NCBI GenBank assembly: GCA_914767715.1
Contig: OU612066.1
Coordinates: 21,362,283 to 21,426,282, forward strand
Origin: Membranipora membranacea
Lineage: Eukaryota > Bryozoa > Gymnolaemata > Cheilostomatida > Membraniporidae
Direction of reading: 5' to 3'
Length of the DNA: 64,000 nucleotides
Positions 51,310-62,246 of this stretch are shown piece after piece (position 1 is the first letter of the stretch; each line of letters begins with the position of its first letter). A program made the translations under genes and the position numbers. Below the pieces are notes generated by a model, which worked only from the letters and a program-made list of their open reading frames with translations, searched no databases and was not told the DNA's origin.

Positions 51310-53138
51310 AGTTTAGCTTTCAGTAACTTTATATAGGCGGTGAACTTCTATATAAATTATGATTCACACAAGACCGTTGCCCACTTAATGACTACATTTC
51401 TAATAAACTAAATTTAGTTTTAGATATTTTGAGGTCAGCCTATCACCATAAAGCTCACCACCATCAAGGCCGATAAACTTTATACTTCATAGAGTTTGAA
51501 CCAAGTTAAATCATTAACTGTTACTGTTACGTTACGTTAATGTCTGTATGTATTAATTAATAAGTGAGAACATGAAAACAGCTGCAACCAATTAACTAAC
51601 ATTCATTGCTGAAGCTTCTGGTACTGAACTCTACTTGGGTCTTGGAGAGTGATGTTTGTCATAAAAAATTGCCGTGCTATTATTAATTATTATGGGAATT
51701 CTCTAGTCAATTTCAAATTATATAATTTATACCTCGCTTTATTAGTAGTGTCCCAAGGGGGTCTTTCAATTAAGAACAGCAATCCAACAACCTGTAAGTG
51801 CCCGATTCGAGAATGAGACTCCTTGCAGGTCAGACTCACTCCCAGAGTGTTCAATGGAACTATGGTGTTCACTCTTTTTAATTAAACCTGTCCTGCTTGT
51901 GTGGGTCCCTGTTCCTGATTGGATACATGAGTTTGTGTGTGTTTCGACCAAAACATACTGTGTGAAAAGATGTTTTATAAAACAAATATGTTTGCCGCTT
52001 GGTTTCACCCAAAGGCCCCCTGCAGTGAAAGAATGAGAGAAAGAATGAGAGAATGGAAGGCAGACAGATGAAAATAGCATACCTGCACTTTACCTATATG
52101 TATCTTCTTATAAACAGTCATCTGAAGTCTTTACCATTGAAAATGTGTGAAAACCACTGATACTTGATACAATGACCAATTTTGCTAGGTCATCAGGATG
52201 TCACAGAGTCAGCGCAGTCTCTTCATCGGTGAAGTCAGCTTTTTCCCAGTCACAAGCGTCACTGGTGTACCAATAATTTAAAATTTTCATTTACGACTTT
52301 ATCACCAATTTTTATCATTTCCTTTCATGCTTGTGTGTTTACAAAATGGGACATTTTCGTTGGCTCTACAAAACTTTGTTTACAAAATTAATTTGAATGA
52401 TTGGCTCAGGGAAAAATGTTGGTGTGGCTTTTTTTATGCATCATTTGTTGATAAAGTCGTAAATGAAATTCTTGCATTATTGGTACACCAGTGACGCTCG
52501 TGAATGGGAAAAAGCTGACTTTACTGATGAAGAGGCTGTGCTGACTTGAATACTTTTTCATATTGGCCAAACTAGTAAGTTAGTATGGTAGTTCTCACAT
52601 ATTTTGTGTAGAATATTTTTATAACTGCTGTTTTATTGTTTACACAGAGAATTAAAATGCAACCATGAATTTTTTAATATGTGGACCTTCTTTCACTCTT
52701 TTCATTCCCTCTTTCATTCTGGGCTGCAGAACATCTGTGGTTTCACCACAACTGTAAACTGACAAGTTATTTCTTGAGCGGCTATCGCCAGACTTTATGA
52801 TTGAAAAATGCTAGTTTTGTTCTCTTTTAGACTCTTGAGCTCAACTCAGTAAATATATGATTGACGCTTAATGTTTTAGAATAATGTCCATCTCATATTG
52901 AAGCCGAAATTCCGATGGATGATATTATTTTATTGGGATAAAAATCTCTATTTTTTATCTTAAATTGATCACCTTTCAGTTATGTTAACATCTTGTGCGT
53001 TTGTGGTTACCTGGTGGTTTTTTCTTCCCTGAATATGCTAGGAAATTGAGAGTAAAGTAAAGTGCATGGTGACCCTGACCCTGAGTTGACGATGATAGTT
53101 TGCAGGCGGTATAATATTGATTGAACTTTGACTCGTTA
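51310..53138. other. spacer after TRIM C
   Basis: The first ~200 bp match the region after TRIM A (7660-7870). The rest is specific to this unit and holds a large foldback at 52207-52546. Short reading frames around 51700-52080 show no domain and are not called. Confidence 0.45.
52207..52546. mobile_element. foldback element with ~100-bp inverted arms
   Basis: The arms at 52207-52308 and 52445-52546 are about 90% complementary and start AGTCAGCGCAG versus AGTCAGCACAG. About 136 bp lies between them. No reading frame is seen. It is probably a non-autonomous DNA transposon, and no clear target duplication is visible. Confidence 0.65.
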
Positions 53139-53255
53139 GGCCCAGTCAGGATGAAGCCTCAGATCCCATCATTCCTGACAAAGCAGAGGGTGAAAAGTAT
53201 GACCCTCACCAATGACCTCCCTGTGACCTCTGCTTCTGCCACTATCCCTCAACAT
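53139..53255 (+). other. possible coding exon, unknown gene
   Basis: An open block lies between an acceptor-like GTTAG and a donor-like CATGTAAGG and reads MKPQIPSFLTKQRVKSMTLT in one frame. It may belong with the open block at 55893-56070 as a third gene of the unit. I found no clear counterpart after TRIM A or B. Weak support. Confidence 0.25.
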
Positions 53256-54156
53256 GTAAGGATAATTCTCAAACTATCCTTTAAACTCTCCGCTAAGTAA
53301 CCTTGCAGCCATCTGTTAAAGAAAACTAACAGTAAGCAGAAGTACGGTAGTTCTCCCTACAGCTGTTAAATCTAAGGCTACATGATACACACTGGTCGCT
53401 TATACTACTAGAATGAGGATCTCTTTTTGCCAAATATTGTGTTGACAATGTTGTGCAACAACACTGGAATGTAGATCAAGCTTAAGGGCCGAGCCCAAGA
53501 AAGTTCTAAGTGTTGCCATGTTTTACTTTAGGTGATGAGCTTTCAGATGAGCCATTGGAAAGATTCTACACATACCACAACCAGATCTGCTGATGCTCAA
53601 AGATGACATCTCCATCAAACAGTCAATAAGTTCAGTCATATTGAGAAATCATTTTAATGCCCTTGACCTTCTGACGTCATAGATAGTGTTTAACATTTGC
53701 CACTAATGGTTTTTACTGTTTGTATTATCCATTGTTATTTGTTTGTTTCTAGCAAAAATATCCAATGAAAATTAAGGTGATTGTAGCCTGATATCTTATT
53801 CACTCATTCCAAAGTTTTTGAGGGGATCTGTACCATCACTCCCCTCATCAGCTTCATCAGATTGGTTTATCACAGTCGGCGCGTTGTCGTCCTTTGATGC
53901 GATGTGTCGATATGAGACAGTAGTTGTGACGGCAAGAGTTTCCAATCTAGTTACATGGATGAGCAGATGAGTGTCATTGTACATAATCATTGTCTAAACA
54001 AGGATGTCCTTTACATAAGGAATGTTATTCTTGGGTTGTTAGTGCAGCTTGAGGTCTGGTTAATCCGGCAGTTATTAGTTTAGGAGACATCTGGGGTGAT
54101 ACAGCGGCGACTTGTCAGGGATAGACTAGGGGGCAGTTTTGAAAACAGATAGGCTT

Positions 54157-54390
54157 TCATTGAGTAGTCAGGAGTGGAGTGTTAGAGATATGAATGGCTG
54201 ATCGGTCCTGGTAATCTGATCCGCAGCAGCACAAGTACCCATTGACAGCAAGCAGACAACAAGACCAGCCCGGGCAGCGACGCCCGCCGCGACAACAGTG
54301 GCTAGCGTGTGTTCTCCCGGTGCCACTGCACACATAGTAGCAAAGAACTAACATTAATCCTAATCCGAACCACCAACCCGCCCAGTACAA
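54157..54390 (-). other. Cys-rich reading frame inside the TTAA element
   Basis: An open frame encodes a hydrophobic helix (WFGLGLMLVLCYYV) followed by a cysteine-rich tail with CCRGGRRC and CCC motifs. No ATG starts it. The local base composition is more GC-rich than its surroundings. It may be a captured host exon or chance; no domain is recognised. Confidence 0.2.
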
Positions 54391-54598
54391 GATTGACAGA
54401 TGCGACGCACCTGTCCCTAGTGCCTCTGGGATATGATATCAACAATGTATTACGAGGGCTGTGAGTCTGTAAGTCAGTAGGTGGATATACTGCCAGGTCA
54501 GTCTAGTTGTGCAACTTATAGGTCAGAGAATCTATGTGTACTCGGGTTGTGGTACCTGTGAACTCGATATTTAAAAGAGTACTTTTTCACATCGGTGT

Positions 54599-55441
54599 TC
54601 ACAAGACCCTATACAGGCCTGACAGTGTGTCATGTTCTGATTTGTGGGTAGCCACTGCCTTCTCCGATTCGACCGCAGCATTACCTGAAATAATCTTGAA
54701 ATACATTTTCAGATCAGCACGATGCCTTCGTTCAGCAAGGGTCTGCCATCCGCATTGATTCATCAGGTCTGATATTCTCTCCCGTTTTTGTTTACTGAAG
54801 GTCCACCTAAACGCTTTCCTGTTTATGGCCTCAAGAACATCAATATGCTTAGTCTTAAAGGGTGACCATGACGGGGTAGCAAACTCAAGTATTGGTCTAC
54901 ATATTGTTTTATAGGCTGTCATACGTGTTTTTGGTCTGGCCTTTTTTAAGTTTCTCATGAACAGGTGAAGGACATTTGTGGCTTTCTTGCCAATTTCCTG
55001 GATATGCCTGTCAAAGGATAAACGTGAATCAATTAGAACACCAAGGTACTTAACACATGTAACTTGTGAGAGGTTACTGTTATTGAATTTTAAGGTTGGA
55101 GGTGTAGTGGCACTATTTCGAGTGATTCTGATGTGTGCACACTTCAACACATTGAAACACACCTGCCAAGTGTGAGCCCACTCCGACAAGTTATTCAGAT
55201 CATCCTGTAGTTGAAACTCATCCAATGAGGTTTGCACCTGTTTGTAGATAAGATAATCATCAGCAAATAAGCGAAGATTACATGAGTTTATACATGACGG
55301 CATATCGTTTATAAATATTAAAAACAATAAGGGACCTAGCACACTACCCTGTGGCACTCCAGAGGAGACGTTTCTAGGAGAAGACTTAGACCCATTTACT
55401 GTCACTGACAGAGACCTGTTGGATAACCAGTTTTCACTCCC
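54599..55441 (-). pseudogene. non-LTR retrotransposon reverse-transcriptase fragment
   Basis: The - strand encodes the C-terminal half of a LINE reverse transcriptase. It has SSGVPQGSVLGPLLFLIFIN, the catalytic FADDYLIY box and the downstream CVKYLGVLIDSRLSFDRHI motif, followed by the usual thumb region. The N-terminal endonuclease and first polymerase motifs are absent because the element is 5' truncated at about 55441. The family resembles Jockey/CR1-type animal LINEs, but the clade cannot be fixed from this fragment. It sits inside the TTAA element. The reading frame is long and undisrupted, suggesting a fairly recent insertion. Confidence 0.85.
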
Positions 55442-55892
55442 CTAATATTTGGAATGCTCTGTACGTGCTGTAGCGTGGGCATCTAGGGAGAATGCCAGGC
55501 CTGCAGGGGGCTTGAGTTGTGACAGTAAGTAGATGTACAGTAATGAGTAAGAGAAGCAAATCTCTGAACTGGCAAACTTACTACCGTAAGGTCGCGTATT
55601 TTAACCACGCGGCTTGTTAGTGAACAGGCCTGGACAAACTTACTAACTAAACTTTTACTACTTTTCATTTCCATCATTCATCATCATCTATTATTTTGAT
55701 TTACCACACCATTGGTTGAAAATACTCTGGGAAAACATACAGTAAGTTAGAATTTCATTGGGCTTGGCCTTTAATACCATTTGCATTCAGGCTGTTCTCA
55801 TTCTGCTGGTGAGCCGGCTGCTGCTTGATAATCCAAACATAGGGCAATTGGATCATATTTGATCTGAATGTATTGTTTGCTTAATGGTATTT

Positions 55893-56070
55893 CAGGTCAC
55901 CAAGCTCCTATCCTAGTATCAGCTGTGAATCTTTCTCTTGTTGAGATGACGACTTCCATATATCAGCCTGGTGTAATGGCTAATGCAGCATCGCTGCCTG
56001 TCAGTGTACTTAAAACTCCAAAAGCTGTCGGTGTCAAAAGAGATAGCTCATGTCTCCCAACATCAACACA
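55893..56070 (+). other. possible coding exon, third gene of the unit
   Basis: An acceptor (TATTTCAG) and a donor (ACACAG then GTAGAT) bound an open frame reading HQAPILVSAVNLSLVEMTTS and ending before VKRDSSCLPTSTQ. The equivalents in units A (9250-9430) and B (37790-37945) are interrupted by stops, for example just after the acceptor. It could be the last intact remnant of a gene between the TRIM and partner genes. No domain is recognised. Confidence 0.3.
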
Positions 56071-57640
56071 GGTAGATGTTAGTCTGATGCCTACGTGTTT
56101 GTTTGAATCATGTAGGTTTAATAAGGATAAGGATTGTCCAATATATCTGTCTTTTAGTTGCACTTTAACGCAATTTTTGTAAATTCAGCGGAGAAGGTTA
56201 AAAGGGTTTGGGGGTTCAGGGTGTGTTGGTTGATCTTCTCACCTAATGATTGTTATCCACCTTTGGTGAATGTAGTGGAGGTGTCGGTGATCATGTCTAT
56301 ATCTATCAAAGTTTGATCAGTGAGTATGGAATATACTCTCTCTGGGTTATATAATCAGGTTACAAGACACTAAAGTAATATATTTCTGGATTGTGAACAG
56401 ACAATTCTCGTTTATACATATTTTCGCTGACCATAACAAAAACTAATATATATAGCCGATTTTGGAGATTATACACTGTTTTTTTTCGTCGTTTTTAATC
56501 CTGTTGGCGTCCTGTTAGTTCCCAAAATGCCCTAATTTCATATATTCTAGGTATCATTTCAACCCAGAATCACCCCAAAAACAAAGCATTATTGCAAACT
56601 TAGGCTAGTCAGCTGACTAGAAAACAATTTGATACTGCAATCAGTTCGAGACGAGATTGCTTGTTGCCAAATACCCAGCTTATGTGATTGTGTATGCATA
56701 TCATACCCTAGATATTGTCCAACTCCCTCATGTAATGATGGGTACAATACAATATGAAACAACTATGCCATACATGTAGTTCTTATCCACAACAATAAAG
56801 TTGAGTACACAAGTACTCTGAATTAGTCATTTGTTATGATTGAGAAACCCTCTATTTTTCAGAAAACAGAAGCAAAAGGATATGTCTACTATAACGTGCA
56901 AGTCCTCTGTGTTACATGCAGTGATTTTAACAGCAGCAGCACAGATTCATCATGACGACTAACTCAAAATGAAAAGAAAAGGTGTTGCGGCTTGTCGCGG
57001 AATCATTTCTAATCTCGGATTATAAGACAGCTCCAGTATGGATTATTCATCAAGATACTACGGGTATACTGCTGACTATAGTAGTATATGAGTAGCAGAT
57101 GTACTTAGTACCTGATAAATCATGAGCTCTTTATGACTCGTCTCCCACAGATATGAAACAAAATTCAGGATAATATTGATGTATAAGATCAGTCCTGAAT
57201 TATTTCTACTCATGGATTATGTAGCTGCTCCTAGATGGATAATTCTTCAAGATATTTCAGCTTTATTGGAATAACAAGAGATAACAATCCACTCAGACCT
57301 CTATGTCAGTACACCCGCACAGCTATGGTAAGTTTCGGCTTTAACCCCTCACACTTTTCATACAAGATAGGTTATTTGACTTTCCGTAATTTTTATACTG
57401 GTACAGTAAAACACATGCAAAAAAATGACTGAAGCTGCAAAATGCAAATATAATAACAGGGTACGCATCTAACCAATAATGCATTGAAATATTGGAAACA
57501 AATTTGAAATCAGCACAGCCATAAAGATATGTATAATGGAAAGTCGCAATGAATATTCCATAAGAAAACTACACAAAAACTGGACCATGTACATAAAATA
57601 GCCTGTGAGCCAGTATGAGTGTAAACAAAAAATATATATA
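56071..57640. other. spacer before partner copy 3
   Basis: Homologous to 9430-10480 and 38050-39830. It contains another copy of the block ending in GCTATGGTAAGT (about 56900-57340). No gene is supported. Confidence 0.45.
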
Positions 57641-57648
57641 GGGAGACA

Positions 57649-60168
57649 CTATGAGATAATTCTGCTTAGAGTTTTTCTCACAAAACTCTTGACAAACTTA
57701 AAACATTTGGTAACTCTTCTCTTTATACCATGCTGAACTCCGCGCGTAGCCGATATCTTGGTAGTAGACTGAGAGCGTTTCTCACAGACTCGTAGTTTAT
57801 CACTAGATGTATCACACGGAATATGAGAGCTTTCATGCTGCACACATGTAGCCGGTTCAGGTTTTATTTCCTCATTGTTTTCGCATATCACATCTAGTGA
57901 ATCGGAAATCAGGTTAAATTTGTGTTTAAGTCTGCCCTCCATACCTGCTAATATATTCGTTTATCGATTTCACTACCTCAGGTTCAAAAATTGACAGTCC
58001 CAATCTAGTGGTCATTGTTTCAGAGTTCATGATTAAAGCTTGTCAATTTGGACACATTTATTTTTGTTATCCCTCTTCCATCTGACAGAAATTATCAAAT
58101 CAAATGTGTGAAAGTTTCTCACTCACCCAGAAGAACTGCAAGGGTATTATTCTGTTGTTCGTGTATTTCACTCTCCGACCTGTCTTCAGCTCTGTAAAAT
58201 AGAAGTTCTCTAGTTAAAAATCACTGTGTTCATTTGTTGTGGGGGGGACAGCTCATAATACTGATGTTTCCCCCTTTTCAGATTTTCAACGTATATATTG
58301 TTCACAGGTATTAGTAGTTGGGTGGTAGCTTCATATAGGCATTAACATGCAAATGGGGATAAATGATATTACTGTTCACTTCTGATCCTTTTGTGTGGTC
58401 AGCCCTACAGATCAGAAGAAAATTACAAAAAATTGGAACATGTTATATCGATGCCTGGATTTTCTCATGAAATAACCCAATGGTAACATAGTTATGAGTG
58501 TCGTCCATAACATTGCATTGTCGGATACTTTTCAATATCGACAATTGACTATATATACAAGATGTATTACAAAATTTTCCTTGAAACTCACATGACATGG
58601 TCATTTGAGATGGTCTGATAGAATAGTGTTGAGAGTGATGTGTCTAGTTTTTCTAGCTGTGTCAGTTCATTGGTGAATTCAAGGATACTTAGATTCAATG
58701 GTGTTTCTAATTCATCTTCAGAATACTTAAAGCTGTCTTCATACAGAGATGACCTATTTGTCAAATCATTCTCGAAGCTCTGCCAAAAGGATGTATCAAA
58801 TTTCCGTGGACTAGAAGATAACACAAAAATATCACTATTTTTATACAGTGAAGAAGAGCAGTCAATTTGTATGGTTCTCACAATTGCCAAATCGGTTGTC
58901 GATCAGTTTCCAGTTTGGGGCATATTCCATACATGTTTCTTTGCTGTTTTGAAAAATTTGATTTGAGTTTTTGTTCAGAGAGATAAGCCTATCAATGTCA
59001 GCCAAATTACACCACGTATCGGACGCTGAACCAGTTCACAACATAGGCTACTACCATTAATTGTATGTTATAAAGAAGACTAGCATAGCACAACTATTAA
59101 CAAAGGCATAGGATAAATAATTCCAAATAACAATTGAGTCCCTCAGATTAGGATAATTACCATCAGAGAATTCACACAACTGAACTTCATCCCGGACGCT
59201 TCCCTCCTCAGACTCATATCCACCATCTGACTCTGAAAATCATATGTGTTATGATAAGTTTCTAAGAGGAGTAGTTATCATATATTGGTTGAACTTTTGA
59301 GTGCGATAAACCTGGTCTCTTTTTCTATAGCTGACTACAGGAATTTCCTTTACTTACAAGTTTTAATTCTGTCAAGCTCAGCAGCTTCAATGCTTCATAA
59401 TAATCATCATAATGTGTAACAAGATCGACAAATTTCAGGTTCCCCTAATTGACACTCACCATTCTGGCTTTTGCATGAAAATACATCCTCTAAATCTCTC
59501 AAATCCAGCTGCTGGCCCTTGTGATCATCATCGATATCACTCCACAACCTCAGGCTAACTACCTCACAACTACTACAATTGAAATGTATGATATGTGATT
59601 TAACTCTCCCTCATAGAGTCACCTAGTAATACCACTACTACTTGTGCTACTTACTCATTGTGCCGTTGCGCTCCCAGAAGGCAGCGATTGCATCATCTTT
59701 AATAGCGTAACGCTGCTGATGACCATAGATTTAAAAACGACTTCTGAGCCAATTACAATGTTGTAAGAACATGATTGGCTGGAAGGTCGTTTTACTAACA
59801 GTCATGTGACACCCAGCCTTATGGTCTAGATTGCTAAAATTCCCAGATCTGAGGCTAAAGTAGGTATCATATTATTGGATAGACAGGAGCACACAATGAC
59901 CTATCTATACTGTTTTTTAAATCTATGCTGATGACACATCATCTTTAGTAAAAACATAATGGACTTTTTTAGAGTTCACAGTCGTTGCATTATCATTTTC
60001 TAATATCAATTGATGAAGTGAAGAACCCTAACCCCTAACAAATTAAGGCCAAATTCCAAATATGATAAGTTGATTACCATTGGAAAAGAGTTTAAAACTT
60101 ACCTACTATCGATTTAATAACAGCAGTAATGAGAATGATGATTTAACTTACATAGCAGTTCTGTCCAT
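57649..60168 (-). pseudogene. unrecognised partner gene, copy 3 (broken)
   Basis: Recognisable exons: 60152-60168, the exon 2 remnant 59655-59957 (interrupted by a MITE), 59460-59558, 59161-59232, 58592-58810, 58127-58191 and 57649-57902. Exon 2 retains the open sequence YAIKDDAIAAFWERNGTM that is broken by stops in copies 1 and 2. Exon 5 (42668-42851 in copy 2) has been deleted, which would also break the reading frame. The acceptors of exon 2 (CAG to ATG) and exon 8 (CAG to CCG) are lost. Exon 7 has a 15-nt in-frame deletion. It diverges from TRIM D. Confidence 0.6.
59725..59928. mobile_element. MITE inside partner copy 3 exon 2
   Basis: An insertion of about 200 bp has inverted ends (ATAGATTTAAAAA) and is flanked by GCTGATGA on both sides. 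The undisrupted sequence is visible at about 13400 and 43770. The 8-bp duplication is hAT-like. An internal inverted pair around GAGCCAATTACAATG / CATGATTGGCT is also present. Confidence 0.75.
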
Positions 60169-61598
60169 TTCTTCTTGTTGATAATATTGGTTATAGGAAG
60201 ACATGTTCATGTAGATAACACTTGATTTCTATAGAATTTTACAGAGAATCACAGAAACACAGCTTGTTCAGTTGGTTGCTTATTTCTGATTGTTGTGCTC
60301 AGCCTTCAGTCATCATTGTGTTTAAAGTTGTGTCATGGCGCATCTCATTCAATTGTTGGCGGTTATTACTCTAGGTCACTCGATTTCGATTAGGAGTTGT
60401 CCTCTCATTATTAGATTATGTGATTAATAATTATTATGATAAATATAGGATGATATTACTTCATATTCAAAAATTAAAAAAGAAATTATGTAGTTTATTT
60501 CTATGATGTGAATATGACGTCCAGGATGATATTGACTGCCAGATAAAATTGTGTTTATATTATAATGTTTACGTCCCTTTACTAAATTCTTTAGATTCTC
60601 CAAACTGACTACTTGGTGTTCTATATGAATATAAATACCATGAATGAACTTTTTCATGAAACTTCCATTCCATATTATTCTGACATCACTACATGCTGGT
60701 GTCAACTAATGCTGGTTTAAAATTTAGTTTGGTTTAATAAGATTTTTTTTTTCCATGTTGTAAGATAACTATCCTTGTCTGTGCTGAGTCGCAGCATAAA
60801 ACATGGCTAGTGCAGGCTGCAACCTTTCATTGCGATATTAGACAGTTTTATCTATTCAATGGGTACACCTTGGTCACATCAGTTTCATGTTAAAAGGGAT
60901 GTTTTATTTTCAGAATAACTGAAATGTGACTAACTGCCGTACAGTGATATTCAGAGCTAGAAGGATATACACATTGTGGTATTATTAATGTAGAAGGGCC
61001 ATGGAGTAGCTAATACATATACACCCCATCTGATATGTGAAGGTTACCATAACTGGAAAAGGTGAGTTTACATAATTATTCCTTTCTTTTCCTTTAGGAC
61101 CCGGTAGTAGTAAGAGTGTCCTCAGCAAATGAAGTTCTGTCTGGGATCTAAAGGTTGCTTGTTATGATCTTGGGAGATGTAGAAAGTTTAGTTTCAAAGA
61201 TTTGGATTTAAGGCTTGGAACCAATTGTATTCATCAGCTCGATAATAATTCACATTCATTGTTTTTGGCAGTCATTACCCCTAACAAAGCTGAAAAATTT
61301 GCAATTTTTGTGTAACAATTAATCGAAACAAGGAAATTTGCCTCTCATCATTTACACTACACCAGATATATCACAGTTAACCCAGTGACACCTATTCCAA
61401 TTATTCACATTCAATATTTGAGCACCTGGCAATTTTTACCATAGCTGATTGCTATTATCTATCGCCACTGATGTGAATAAATTCATTCTAATAGTCCATT
61501 TCATTGTATGTTATTGATCAATAGTAAACAATTGACGCTACAGGTTAACTTCTATCAATCAATAACATATAAACTGTTTTGTTTAGCTTTTTTGTCAG
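60169..61598. promoter_or_regulatory. intergenic region between divergent partner copy 3 and TRIM D
   Basis: It is the close counterpart of 145-2264 upstream of TRIM A, without the 695-bp hAT-like element. It retains leader-exon candidates near 60914 and 61100 (CCTTTAG then GACCCGGTAG). No coding region is seen. It is the most compact version of the shared promoter region in the window. Confidence 0.4.
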
Positions 61599-61737
61599 GC
61601 TATTAAGATCAGGCCGTTAACTCATTACACAGCAGTCTGCAGTCACAGCTTGAACAAGGAATTTATTAACAAGCAGTGGAGATTTAGATAGAGCAACACA
61701 CTGAGAGTTTACAGGACATAACCATTGAGAATATCAG
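61599..61737 (+). other. 5' UTR exon of TRIM copy D
   Basis: Preceded by a pyrimidine tract and GTCAG and followed by GTCAGT. It gives the uninterrupted form of the leader exon that carries a MITE in copy A. Confidence 0.5.
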
Positions 61738-62246
61738 GTCAGTAGTATGTAAAATCAAGGTTTTAGATACTCTCTCTAACTCTTTTAGGGTGTTGAACAT
61801 CTAATCGCCTTGTCCAATTTTGTATCACTGTTTACTCTAATTAGGGAATAGGGTAGCAAATAATGGCATTTTATAGTCAACCAACTGAGATCTCAATTAT
61901 GGAGAGCTATATTACCAGATTTGTAGTCACCCTTCTGTTAATATACATACATAGGTCATGCTCACAGCAGGCACTTGGCAAATAAAATTCATTGTTTGGG
62001 AGGGGCAGGGAGAAAGAGCGAATTTAAAAGAGTCTCCTCACTTCTGTGGTAACCCTCGGATGTGATTCTCAGTTTGTTATAGATGGCGATGTGCGCCTTC
62101 ACCTGAGCAAGCAAGCACACCCACATATGGAAAGGCAAGGCCTCCCCTGATCTTCTTGTTCTAAGTATTGTTATTAGCAATATTATGTCAATAATTTATT
62201 CATGCTTTTAGATCCACTGAGTGACACACAGCATCACATAAGAGAA

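Larger units (their letters stand above)
53486..55770. mobile_element. TTAA-flanked DNA transposon, 2285 bp, non-autonomous
   Basis: TTAA occurs immediately outside both ends (53482-53485 and 55771-55774). The ends are inverted (GGGCCGAGCCCAAG versus AGGCCAAGCCCAAT). Sequence on either side is continuous with the uninterrupted spacer of unit B near 37685. TTAA targets are used by piggyBac and Kolobok elements, and the ends alone do not decide which. Inside are a LINE fragment and a Cys-rich reading frame, but no transposase is recognised. Confidence 0.65.

Noticed and set aside
51690-52080. Overlapping reading frames on both strands after TRIM C
   Set aside because: No motif, no conservation in units A or B, and the frames on both strands overlap each other.
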